A stretch of DNA of 64,000 nucleotides, taken from Unio delphinus (lineage: Eukaryota; Mollusca; Bivalvia; Unionida; Unionidae). Shown piece after piece: positions 43,001 to 58,100 of the stretch. The stretch is taken from the NCBI GenBank assembly GCA_029339505.1, contig JAQISU010000003.1:18421001-18485000 (forward strand), written 5' to 3'. The notes beneath the pieces were generated by a model. The model had not been told where the DNA came from, searched no databases, and was given only the letters and a program-made list of their open reading frames with translations. The position numbers were made by a program, and so were the translations under genes. Positions within the stretch are counted from its first letter, which is position 1. The number at the start of each line of letters is the position of its first letter.

Positions 43001-45740
43001 ATATCTATAGAAAGAAACCAAATCACATCGTGTTATATCATTTGAGATACATATATCAACGTTGAAGTTGTTGAATACATATGCTTCCATCTTCATTAAG
43101 ATGCTTATCTCAGCATATCCATCTACACATCGCTATAACTCTCCATGTTTACAAGAATACATCGAGATATTTCAATGCAAATACAATAATCTACGTTGTG
43201 GTGTTTCAATTCAGCTAGATTCACTTTCTTGGGAACAATCTATCTACAGATAACAACATACGTAGACTGATAGATAGCTACATAATTCCATCTATGTGAA
43301 GATGTGTCGATATTCATATAACAAACTACATGAAGATAAATCTGACATCATGTAAGCTTTTATCTGGATACAAATCTATAGACATACACCAAATCACATC
43401 TTGTTATATCAATCGAGATACATATATCAACGTTAAAGTGGTTGAATACATATGTTTCCGTCTTCATTAAGATGCTTATCTTAACATATCCATCTACACA
43501 TCGCTATAACTATCCATGGTTACTAGAATACATCGAGATATTTCAATGCAAATACAATAATCTACGTTGTGCTGTTTCAATTCAGCTAGATTCACTTTCT
43601 TGGGGAAAAATCTATCTACATATGACAATAGACGTAGACTGATAGATAGCTACATAATTTCATCTACGTGAAGATGTGTCGATATCCATATAACAAACTA
43701 CATGAAGATAAATCTGACATAATGTAAGCTTTTATCTGGATACATATCTATAGACAGAAACCAAATCACATCGTGTTATATCAATCGAGATACATATATC
43801 AACGTTGAAGTGGTTGAATACATATGTTTCCATCTTCATTAAGATGCTTATCTCAACATATCCATCTACACATCGCTATAACTATCCATGTTTACTAGAA
43901 TACATCGAGATATTTCAATGCAAATATAATAATCTACGATGTGGTGTTTCAATTCAGCTAGATTCACTTTCTTGGGGAAAAATCTATCTACATATGACAA
44001 TATACGTAGACTGATAGATAGCTACATAATTCCATCTACGTGAAGATGTGTCGATATCCATATAAAAAACTACTAGAAGATAAATCTGACAACATGTAAG
44101 CATTTATCTGGATACATATCTATAGACAGAAACCAAATCACATCGTGTTATATCAATTGAGATACATATATCAACGTTGTAGTGGTGTTTCAATTCAGCT
44201 AGATTCAGTTTCTTGGGGAAAAATCTATCTTCATATGACAATATACGTAGACTGAGAGATAGCTACATAATTCCATCTACGTGAAGATGTGTCGATATCC
44301 ATATAACAAACTACATGAAGATAAATCTGACAACATGTAAGTTTTTATCTGGATACATATCTATGGACAGAAACCAAATCACATCGTGTTATATCAATCA
44401 AGATTTATATATCAACGTTGAAGTGGTTGAATACATATGCTTCCATCTTCATTAAGATGCTTATCTCAACATATCCATCTACACATCGCAATACCTATCC
44501 ATGTTTACTAGAATACATCGAGATATTTCAATGCAAATACAATAATCTACGATGTGGTGTTTCAATTCAGCTAGATTCACTTTCTTGGGGAAAAATCTAT
44601 CTACATATGACAATATACGTGGACTGATAGATAGCTACATAATTCCATCTACGTGAAGATGAGTCGATATTCATATAACATACTACATGAAGATAAATCT
44701 GACAACATGTAAGCTTTTATCTGGATACATATCTATGGACAGAAACCAAATCACATCGTGTTATATCAATCGAGATACATATATCAACGTTGAAGTGGTT
44801 GACTACATATCTTTCCATCTTCATTAAGATGCTTATCACAACATTACCATCTACACTTCGCTATAACTATCCATTTTTTCTAGAATACATCGAGATATTT
44901 CAATGCAAATATAATAATCTACCTTTTGGTTTTTCAATTCAGCTAGATTCACTTTCTTGGGGAAAAAACGGTCCACATATGACAATATACGTAGACTGAT
45001 AGATAGCTACATAATTTCATCTACGTGAAGATTTGTCGATATCCATATAACAAACTACATGAAGAAAAATCTGACAACATGTAAGATTTTATCTGGATAC
45101 ATATCTATAGATAGAAACCAAATCACATCGTGTTATATCAATCGAGATACATATATTAACGTTGAAGTGGTTGAATACATATGATTTTATCTTCATTAAG
45201 ATGCTTATCTCAACATATCCATCTATACATCGCTATAACTATCCATGTTTATTAGAATACATCGAGATATTTCAATGCTAATGCAATAATCTACGTTGTG
45301 GTGTTTCAATTCAGCTAGATTCACTTTCTTGGGGAAGAATCTATCTACATATGGCAAAATGCGTAGACTGATAGATAGCTACATAATTCCAACTACGTGT
45401 AGAAGTATCTATATACATATAACAAACTACATGAAGATAAATCTGATAACATATAAGCTTTTATCTGGATACATTTCTATAGACAGAAACCAAATGACAT
45501 CCTGTTCAAACAATCGAGATACATATATCAACGTTGAAGTGGTTGTATACATATGTTTCCATCTTCATTAATTTGCTTATCTCAAAATATCCATCTACAC
45601 ATCGCAATATCTATCCATGTTTACTAGAATACATAGAGATAGTTCAATGCAAATACAATATTCTACGTTGTGATGTTTCAATTCAGCTAGATTCACTTTC
45701 TTGGGGAAAAATCTATCTACATATGACAATATACGTAGAC
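40020..45740. repeat. 2,851-bp tandem duplication in the satellite
   Basis: Monomers at 40211, 40591, 40954, 41567, 41939 and 42311 correspond one-to-one to those at 43062, 43442, 43805, 44418, 44790 and 45162, always 2,851 bp apart. Rare variants are shared, for example CATCTATGTGAAGATG, GACATAATGTAAGC and CATATGATTTTATC. The unit holds seven full-length monomers plus one 241-bp short monomer. The paralogous block at 52.5-53.5 kb is not doubled. Confidence 0.82.
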
Positions 45741-48700
45741 TGATAGATAGCTACATAATTTTATCTACGTGAAGATGTGTCGATATCCATTTAACAAACT
45801 CCATGAAGATAAATCTGACAACATGTAAACTTTTATATGGATACATATCTATAGACAGAAACCAAATCACATCGTGTTATATCAATCGAGATACATATAT
45901 CAACGTTGAAGTGGTTGAATACATATGTTTCCATCTTCATTAAGATGCTTATCTCAACATATCCATCTACACATCGCTTTAACTATCCATGTTTACTAGA
46001 ATACATCGAGATATTTCAATGCTAATACAATAATCTACGTTGTGATGTTTCAATTCAGCTAGATTCACTTTCTTGGGGAAAAATCTATCTACATATGACA
46101 ATATACGTAGACAGATAGATAGCTACATAATTTCATCTACGTGAAGATGTGTCGATATCCAAATAACAAACTACATGAAGATAAATCTGACAACATGTAA
46201 GCTTTTATCTGGATATATATCTATAGACAGAAACCTAATCACATCCTGTTAAATCAATCGAGATACATATATCAACGTTGAAGTGGTTGTATACATATGT
46301 TTCCATCTTCATTAAGATGCTTATCTCAACATATCCATCTACACATCGCTATAACTATCCATTTTTTCTAGAATACATCGAGATATTTCAATGCAAATAT
46401 AATAATCTACGTTTTGGTTTTTCAATTCAGCTAGATTCACTTTCTTGGGGAAAAAACGGTCCACATATGACAATATACGTAGACTGATAGATAGCTACAT
46501 AATTTCATCTACGTGAAGATGTGTCGATATCCATATAACAAACTACATGAAGATAAATCTGACAACATTTAAGCTTTTTTCTGGATACATATATATGGAC
46601 AGAAACCAAATCACATCGTGTTATATCAATCGAGATACATATATCAACGTTGAAGTGGTTGAATACATATACTTCCATCTTCATTAAGATGCTTATCTCA
46701 ACATATCCATCTACACATCGCTATAACTATCCATGTTTACTAGAATACATCGAGATATTTCAATGCAAATACAATAATCTACGCTATGGTGTTTCAATTC
46801 AGATAGATTCACTTTCTTGGGGATATCTATCTATATATGACAATATACGTGGACTGCTAGATAGCTACATAATTTCATCTACGTGAAGATATGTCGATAT
46901 CCATATAACAAACTACATGAAGATAAATCTGAAAACATATAAGCTTTTATCTGGATACATATCTATAGACAGAAACCAAATCACATCGTGTTATATCAAT
47001 CGAGATACATATATCAACGTTGAAGTGGTTGAATACATATGTTTCCATCTTCATTAAGATGCTTATATTAACAAATCTATCTACACATCGCTATAACTAT
47101 CCATGTTTACTAGAATACATCGAGATATTTCAATGCAAATACAATAATCTACGTTGTGGTGTTTCAATTCAGCTATATTCTCTTTCTTTAAAAGAAAAAT
47201 ATATCTACATATGACAATATACGTAGGCTGATAGATAGCTACATAATTCCATCTACGTGAAGATGTGTCGATATCCATATAACAAACTACATGAAGATAA
47301 ATCTGACAACATGTAAGCTTTTATCTGGATACATATCTATGTACAGAAACCAAATCACATCGTGTTATATCAGTCGAGATACATATATCAACGTTGAAGT
47401 GGTTGAATACATATCTTTCCATCTTCATTAAGATGCTTATCACAACATTACCATCTACACATCGCTATAACTATCCATGTTTACTAGAATACATCGAGAT
47501 ATTTCAATGCAAATATAATAATCTACGTTTTGGTTTTTCAATTCAGCTAGATTCACTTTCTTGGGGAAAAATCTGTCTACATATGACAATATACGTAGAC
47601 TGATAGATAGCTACATAATTCCAACTACGTGTAGAAGTATCAATAAACATATAAAAAACTACATGAAGATAAATCTGATAACATGTATGCTTTTATCTGG
47701 ATACATATCTATAGACAGAAACCAAATCACATCGTGTTATATCAATCGAGATACATATAAAAACGTTGAAGTGGTTGAATACATATGCTTCCATCTTCAT
47801 TAAGATGCTTATCTCAACATATCCATCTACACATCGCTATAACTATCCATGTTTACTAGAATACATCGAGATATTTCAATGCAAAAATAATAATCTACGT
47901 TGTGGTTTTTCAATTCAGCTAGATTCACTTTCTTGGGGAAAATCTATCTACATATGACAATATACGTAGACTGATAGATAGCTACATAATTCCATCTACG
48001 TGAAGATGTGTCGATATCCATATAAAAAACTACTAGAAGATAAATCTGACAACATGTAAGCATTTATCTGGATACATATCTATAGACAGAAACCAAATCA
48101 CATCGTGTTATATCAATTGAGATACATATATGAACGTTGTAGTGGTGTTTCAATTCAGCTAGATTCAGTTTCTTGGGGAAAAATCTATCTTCATATGACA
48201 ATATACGTAGACTGAGAGATAGCTACATAATTCCATCTACGTGAAGATGTGTCGATATCCCTATAACAAACTACATGAAGATAAATCTGACAACATGTAA
48301 GTTTTTATCTGGATACATATCTATGGACAGAAACCAAATCACATCGTGTTATATCAATCAAGATTTATATATCAACGTTGAAGTGGTTGAATACATATGC
48401 TTCCATCTTCATTAAGATGCTTATCTCAACATATCCATCTACACATCGCTATAGCTATCCATGTTTACTAGAATACATCGAGATATTTCAATGCAAATAC
48501 AATAATCTACGATGTGGTGTTTCAATTCAGCTAGATTCACTTTCTTGGGGAAAAATCTATCTACATATGACAATATACGTGGACTGATAGATAGCTACAT
48601 AATTCCATCTACGTGAAGATGAGTCGATATTCATATAACATACTACATGAAGATAAATCTGACAACATGTAAGCTTTAAACTGGATACATATCTATGGAC

Positions 48701-50602
48701 AGAAACCAAATCACATCGTGTTATATCAATCGAGATACATATATCAACGTTGAAGTGGTTGACTACATATCTTTCCATCTTCATTAAGATGCTTATCACA
48801 ACATTACCATCTACACTTCGCTATAACTATCCATTTTTTCTAGAATACATCGAGATATTTCAATGCAAATATAATAATATACCTTTTGGTTTTTCAATTC
48901 AGCTAGATTCACTTTCTTGGGGAAAAAACGGTCCACATATGACAATATACGTAGACTGATAGATAGCTACATAATTTCATCTACGTGAAGATGTGTCGAT
49001 ATCCATATAACAAACTACATGAAGAAAAATCTGACAACATGTAAGATTTTATCTGGATACATATCTATAGAAAGAAACCAAATCACATCGTGTTATATCA
49101 ATCGAGATACATATATTAACGTTGAAGTGGTTGAATACATATGCTTTTATCTTCATTAAGATGCTTATCTCAACATATCCATCTATACATCGCTTTAACT
49201 ATCCATGTTTATTAGAATACATCGAGATATTTCAATGCAAATGCAATAATCTACGTTGTGGTGTTTCAATTCAGCTAGATTCACTTTCTTGGGGAAGAAT
49301 CTATCTACATATGACAAAATGCGTAGACTGATAGATAGCTACATAATTCCAACTACGTGTAGAAGTATCTATATACATATAACAAACTACATGAAGATAA
49401 ATCTGATAACATGTAAGCTTTTATCTGGATACATTTCTATAGACAGAAACCAAATGACATCCTGTTCAAACAATCGAGATACATATATCAACGTTGAAGT
49501 GGCTGTATACATATGTTTCCATCTTCATTAATTTGCTTATCTCAACATATCCATATACACATCGATATAACTATTCATGTTTATTAGAATACATCGATAT
49601 ATTTCAATGCAAATACAATAATCTCCGTTGTGGTGTTGTGGTGTTTCAACTCAGCTAGATTCACTTTCTTGGGGAAAAATCGGTCTACATATGACAATAT
49701 ATGTAGACTGATAGATAGCTACATAATTTCATCTACGTGAAGATGTGTCGATATCCATATAACAAACTACATGAAGATAAATCTGACAACATGTAAGCTT
49801 TTATCTGGATACATATATCTATAGACAGAAACCAAATCACATCGTGTTATATCAATCGAGATACATATATCAACGTTGAAGTGGTTGAATACATATGTTT
49901 CCATCTTCATTAAGATGCTTAACTCAACATATACATAAACACATCGATATAACTGTCCATGTTTGTTAGAATACATCGAGATATTTCAAGTCAAATACAA
50001 TAATCTACGTTTTGGTTTTTCAATTCAGCTAGATTCACCTTCTTGGGGAAAAATCTATCTACATATGACAATATACGTAGACTGATAGATAGCTACATAA
50101 TTCCATCTACGTGTAGAAATATCAATATACATATAACAAACTACATGAAGATAAATCCGAAAACAGGTAAGCTTTTATCTGGATACATATCTATAGACAG
50201 AAACCAAATCACATCCTGTTAAATCAATCGAGATACATATATCAACGTTGAAGTGGTTGTATACATATGTTTCCATCTTCATTAAGATGCTTAACTCAAC
50301 ATATACATAAACACATCGATATAACTATCCATGTTTGTTAGAATACATCGAGATATATCAATGCTAATACAATAATCTACGTTGTGGTGTTTCAATTCAG
50401 CTAAATTCACTTTCTTGGGGAAAAATCGATCTACATATGACAATATACGTAGACTGATAGATAGCTACATAATTTCATCTACGTGAAGATGTGTCGATAT
50501 CCATATAACAAACTACATGAAGATAACTCTGACAACATGTAAGCTTTTATCTGGATACATATATCTATAGACAGAAACCAAATCACATCGTGTTATATCA
50601 AT

Positions 50603-50607
50603 CGAGA
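50603..50607. other. Paralogous empty site for the element (copy 2)
   Basis: Second uninterrupted CGAGA in the same diagnostic context. It lies 25,818 bp from the right flank start at 24785, and the following 3.6 kb stays matched to 24785-28400 at an offset of about 25,817 bp. Confidence 0.85.
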
Positions 50608-53600
50608 TACTTATAACAACGTTGAAGTGGTTGAACACATATGCTTCCTTCTTCATTAAGATGCCTGTCTCAACATATCCATCTGCACATCGCTATAACT
50701 ATCCATGTTTACTAGAATACATCGAGATATTTCAATGCAAATACAATAATCTACGTTGTGGTGTTTCAATTCAGCTAGATTCACTTTCTTGGGGAAAAAT
50801 CTATCTACATAAGACAATATACGTAGACTGATAGATAGCTACATAATTTCATCTACGTGAAGATGTGTCGATATTCATTTAACAAACTACATGAAGATAA
50901 ATCTGACAATATGTAAGCTTATGTTTGGAGATATATCTGTAGATCGAAACCAAATTATATCGTGCTACATCAATCGAGATATATACATTAACGATGAAGT
51001 GGTTGAAAACATATCTTTCCATCTTCATTAAGATGCTTATCACAACATTACCATCTACACATCGCTATAACTATCCATGTTCAATAGAATACATCGAGAT
51101 ATTTCAATGCAAATATAATAATCTACGATGTGGTGTTTCAATTCAGCTAGATTCACTTTCTTGGGGAAAAATCTATCTACATAGACAATATACGTAGACT
51201 GAAAGATAGCTACATAATTTCATCTACTTGAAGATGTGTCGATATCCAAGTAACAAACTACATGAAGATAAATCTGACAACATGTAAGGTTTTATCTGGA
51301 TACATATCTATAGAAAGAAACCAAATAACATCGTGTTATATCAATCGAGATACATATATCAACGTTGAAGTGGTTGAATACCTATGCTTCCATCTTCATT
51401 AACATGCTTATCTCAACATATCCATCTACACATCGCTATAACTATCCATGTTTACTAGAATACATCGAGATATTTCAATGCAAATACAATAATCTACGAT
51501 GTGGTGTTTCAATTCAGCTAGATTCGCTTTCTTGGAGAAAACTCTATCTATATATGACAATATATGTAGACCGATAGATAGCTACATAATTCCATCTACG
51601 TGAAGATGTGTCGATATCCATATAACAAACTACATGAAGATAAATCTGACAACATGTAAGCTTTTACCTGGATATATATCTATAGACAGAAACCAAATCA
51701 CATCCTGTTAAATCAATCGAGATACATATATCAACGTTGAAGTGGTTGAATACATATGTTTCCATCTTCATTAAGATGCTTATCACAACATTACCATCTA
51801 CACATCGCCATAACTATCTATGCTTACTAGAATACATCGAGATATTTCAATGCAAATATAATAATCTACGATGTGGTGTTTCAATTCAGCTAGATTCACT
51901 TTCTTGGGGAAAAATTTATCTACATATGACAAAATGCGTAGACTTATAGTTAGCTACATAATTCCATCTACGTGTAGAAGTATCTATATACATATAACAA
52001 ACTACATGAAGATAAATCTGATAACATGTAAGCTTTTATCTGGATACATCTCTATAGACAGAAACCAAATCATATCCTGTTCAAACAATCGAGATACATA
52101 TACCAAGTTGAAGTAGTTGTATACATATGTTTCCATCTTCATTAAGATGCTTATCTCAAGATATCCATATACACATCGATATAACTATCCATGTTTATTA
52201 GAATACATCGAAATATTTCAATGCAAATACAATAATCTACGTTGTGGTGTTGTGGTGTTTCAATTCAGCTAGATTCACTTTCTTGGGGAAAAATCGGTCT
52301 ACATATGACAGTATACGTAGACTGATAGATAGCTACATAATTTCATCTACGTGAAGATGTGTCGATATCCATATAACAAACTACATGAAGATAAATCTGA
52401 CAACATGTAAGCTTTTATCTGGATACATATCTATAGAAAGAAACCAAATCACATCGTGTTATATCATTTGAGATACATATATCAACGTTGAAGTTGTTGA
52501 ATACATATGCTTCCATCTTCATTAAGATGCTTATCTCAGCATATCCATCTACACATCGCTATAACTCTCCATGTTTACTAGAATACATCGAGATATTTCA
52601 ATGCAAATACAATAATCTACGTTGTGGTGTTTCAATTCAGCTAGATTCACTTTCTTGGGAACAATCTATCTACAGATAACAACATACGTAGACTGATAGA
52701 TAGCTACATAATTCCATCTACGTGAAGATGTGTCGATATTCATATAACAAACTACATGAAGATAAATCTGACATCATGTAAGCTTTTATCTGGATACAAA
52801 TCTATAGACATACACCAAATCACATCTTGTTATATCAATCGAGATACATATATCAACGTTGAAGTGGTTGAATACATATGTTTCCGTCTTCATTAAGATG
52901 CTTATCTTAACATATCCATCTACACATCGCTATAACTATCCATGGTTACTAGAATACATCGAGATATTTCAATGCAAATACAATAATCTACGTTGTGCTG
53001 TTTCAATTCAGCTAGATTCACTTTCTTGGGGAAAAATCTATCTACATATGACAATAGACGTAGACTGATAGATAGCTACATAATTTCATCTACGTGAAGA
53101 TGTGTCGATATCCATATAACAAACTACATGAAGATAAATCTGACAACATGTAAGCTTTTATCTGGATACATATCTATAGACAGAAACCAAATCACATCGT
53201 GTTATATCAATCGAGATACATATATCAACGTTGAAGTGGTTGAATACATATGTTTCCATCTTCATTAAGATGCTTATCTCAACATATCCATCTACACATC
53301 GCTATAACTATCCATGTTTACTAGAATACATCGAGATATTTCAATGCAAATACAATAATCTACGTTGTGGTGTTTCAATTCAGCTAGATTCACTTTCTTG
53401 GGGAAAAATCTATCTACATATGACAATATACGTAGACCGACAGATAGCTACATAATTCCATCTACGTGAAGATGTGTCGATATCCATATAACAATCTACA
53501 TGAAGATAAATCTGACAACATGTAAGCTTTTATCTGGATATATATCTATAGACAGAAACCAAATCACATACTGTTAAATCAATCGAGATACATATATCAA

Positions 53601-55199
53601 CGTTGAAATGCTTGAATACATATGTTTCCATCTTCATTAAGATGATTATGTCAACATATCCATCTACACATCGCTATAACTATCCATGTTTACTAGAATA
53701 CATCGAGATATTTCAATGCAAATACAATAATCTACGTTGTGGTGTTTCAATTCAGCTAGATTCACTTTCCTGGGGAAAAATCTATCTAAATATGACAATA
53801 TACGTAGACAGAGAGATTGCTACATAATTCCATCTACGTGAAGATGTGTCGATATCCATAAAACAAACTCCATGAAGATAAATCTGACAACATGTAAGCT
53901 TTTATCTGGATATATATCTATAGACAGAAACCAAATCACATCCTGTTAAATCAATCGAGATACATATATCAACGTTGAAGTGGTTGTATTCATATGTTTC
54001 AATCTTCATTCAGATGGTTATCTCAACATATCCATATACACATCGATATAACTATCCATGTTTATTAGAATACATCGAGATCTTTCAATGCAAATACAAT
54101 AATCTACGTTGTGGGGTTTCAATTCAGCTAGATTCACTTTCTTGGGGAAAAATCTATCTGCATATGACAATATACGTAGACTGATAGATAGCTACATAAT
54201 TTCATCTACGTGAAGATGTGTCGATATCCAAATAACAAACTACATGAAGATAAAACTAACAACATGTAAGCTTTTATCTGGATACATATCTATAGACAGA
54301 AACCAAATCACATCGTGCTATATCAATCGAGATACATATATCAACGTTGAAGTGGTTGAATACATATGCTTCCATCTTCATTAAGATGCTTATCTCAACA
54401 TATCCATCTACACATCACTATAACTATCCATGTTTACTAGAATACATCGAGATATTTCAATGCAAATACAATAATCTACGTTGTGGTGTTTCAATTCAGC
54501 TAGATTCACTTTCTTGGGGAAAAATCTATCTACATATGACAATATACGTAGACTGATAGATAGCTACATAATTCCATCTACGTGAAGATTTGTCGATATC
54601 CATATAACAAACTACATGAAGATAAATCTGACAACATGTAAGCTTTTATCTCGATACATATCTATAGACAGAAACCAAATCACATCGTGTTATATCAATC
54701 GAGATACATATATCAACGTTGTAGTGGTGTTTCAATTCAGATAGATTCACTTTCTTGGGGAAAAATCTATCTCCATATGACAATATACGTAGACTGATAG
54801 ATAGCTACATAATTCTAACTACGTGTAGAAGTATCTATATATATATATAACAAACAACATGAAGATAAATATGATAACATTTAAGCTTATGTTTGGAGAT
54901 ATATCTGTAGATCGAAACCAAATTATATCGTGCTACATCAATCGAGTTACATATATCAACGTTAAAGTGGTTGAATACATATCTTTCAATCTTCATTAAG
55001 ATGCTTATCTCAACATATCCATCTACACATCGCTATAACTAGCCATGTTTACTAGAATACATCGGGGTATTTCAATGCAAATAGAATAATCTACGTTGTG
55101 GTGTTTCAGTTAAGCTAGATTCACTTTCTTGGGGAAAAATCTATCTCCATAAGACAATATACGTAGACTGATAGATAGCTACATAATTCCATCTACGTG

Positions 55200-58100
55200 A
55201 AGATGTGTCGATATTCATAGATATTGCAATGCAAATACAATAATCTACGTTGTGGTGTTATAATTAAGCTAGATTCACTGTCTTGGGGAAACATCTATCT
55301 ACATACGACAATATACGTAGACTGATAGATAGCTACATAATTCCAACTACGTGTAGAAGTATCTATATAGATATAACAAACAACATGAAGATAAATCTGA
55401 CAATATGTAAGCTTTAATCTGGATACATATCTATAGACAGAAACCAAATCACATCCTGTTAAATCAATCGAGATACATATATCAGCGTTGAATTGGTTGT
55501 ATACATAGGTTTCCATCTTCATTAAGATGCTTATCTCAACATATCCATATACAGATCGATATAACTATCCATGTTTATTAGATTACATCGAGATAGTTCA
55601 ATGCAAATACAATAATCTACGTTGTTGTGTTTCAATTCAGCTAGATTCACTTTCTGGGGGAAAAATCGATCTACATATGACAAGATACGTAGACTGATAG
55701 ATAACTACACAATTTTTTCAACGTGAAGATGTGTCGATATCCATATAACAAACTACATGAAGATAAATCTGACAATATGAAAGCTTTTAACTGGATACAT
55801 TTCTATAGACAGAAACCAAATCACATCCTGTTCAAACAATCGAGATACATATATCAACGTTGAAGTGGTTGTATACATATGTTTCCATCTTCATTAAGAT
55901 GCTTATCTCAACATATCCATATACACATCGATATACCTATCCATGTTTACTAGAATTCATCGAGATATTTCAATGCAAATACAATAATCTACGTTGTGAT
56001 GTTTCATTTCAGCTAGATTCACTTTCTTGGGGAAAAATCTATCTACATATGACAATATACGTAGACTGATAGATAACTACATAATTCCATCTACGTGAAG
56101 ATGTGTCGATATTCATATAACAAACTACATGAAGATAAATCTGACAACATGTAAGGTTTTATCTGGATACATATCTATAGACAGAAACCAAATCACATCG
56201 TGTTATATCAATCGAGATACATATATCAACGTTGAAGTGGTTGAATACATATGTTTCCATCTTCATTAAGATGTTTATCTCAACATATCCATCTACACAT
56301 CGCTATAACTATCCATGTTTACTAGAATACATCGAGATATTTCAATGCAAATACAATAATCTACGTTGTGGTGTTTCAATTCAGCTAGATTCACTTTCTT
56401 GGGGAAAAATCTATCTACATATGACTATATACGTAGACTGATAGATAGCTACATAATTCCAACTACGTTTAGAAGTATCTATATACACATAACAAACTAC
56501 ATGAAGATAAATCTGATAACATGTAAGCTTATGTTTGGAGATATATCTACAGATCGAAACCAAATTATATCGTGCTACATCAATCGAAATATATATATCA
56601 ACGTTGAAGTGGTTGTATATATATGTTTCCATCTTCATTAAGATGCTTATCTCAACATATACATCTACACATCGATATAACTATCAATGTTTATTAGAAT
56701 ACATCGAGATAGTTCAATGCAAATACAATAATCTCTGTTGTGGTGTTTCAATTCAGCTGGATTCACCTTCTTGGGGAAAAATTTATCTACATATGACAAT
56801 ATACGTAGACTGATAGATAGCTACATAATTCCAACTACGTGTAGAAGTATTTATATAGATATAACGAACTACATGAAGATAAATCTGACAACAGATTTAA
56901 GGTTTTATCTGGATACATATCTATAGACAGAAACCAAATCACATCGTGTTATATCAATCGAGATACATATATCAACGTTGAAGTGGTTGAATACATATCT
57001 TTCCATTTTCATTAAGATGCTGATCACAACATTACCATCTACACACCGCTATAACTATCCATGTTCACTATAATACATCGAGATATTTCAATACAAATAT
57101 CATAATCTAAAATGTGGTGTTTCAATTCAGCTAGATTCACTTTCTTGGGGAAAAATCTATCTACATATGACAATATACGTAGACCGATAGATAGCTACAT
57201 AATTCCATCTACGTGAAGATTTGTCGATATCCATATAACAAACTACATGAAGATAAATCTGACAACATGTAAGCTTTTATCTGGATATATGTCTATAGAC
57301 AGAAACAAAATCACATCCTGTTAAATCAATCGAGACACATATATCAACGTTGAAGTTATTGTGTACATATGTTTCCATCTTCATTAAGATGCTTATCTCA
57401 ACATATCCATATACACATCGATATAACTATCCATGTTTATTAGAATACATCGAGATATTTCAATGCAAATACAATAATCTACGTTGTGGTGTTTCAATTC
57501 AGCTAGATTCACTTTCTTGGGGAAAAATCTATCTACATATGACAATATACGTAGACTGATAGATAGCTACATAATTCCATCTACGTGAAGATGTGTCGAT
57601 ATTCATAGATATTTCAATGCAAATACAATAATCTACGTTGTGGTGTTATAATTAAGCTAGATTCACTGTCTTGGGGAAACATCTATCTACATACGACAAT
57701 ATACGTAGACTGATAGATAGCTACATAATTCCAACTACGTGTAGAAGTATCTATATAGATATAACAAACAACATGAAGATAAATCTGACAACATGTAAGC
57801 TTTAATCTGGATACATATCTATAGACAGAAACCAAATCACATCCTGTTAAATCAATCGAGATACATATATCAACGTTGAATTGGTTGTATACATAGGTTT
57901 CCATCTTCATTAAGATGCTTATCTCAACATATCCATATACAGATCGATATAACTATCCATGTTTATTAGATTACATCGAGATAGTTCAATGCAAATACAA
58001 TAATCTACGTTGTTGTGTTTCAATTCAGCTAGATTCACTTTCTTGGGGAAAAATCGATCTACATATGACAAGATACGTAGACTGATAGATAGCTACACAA

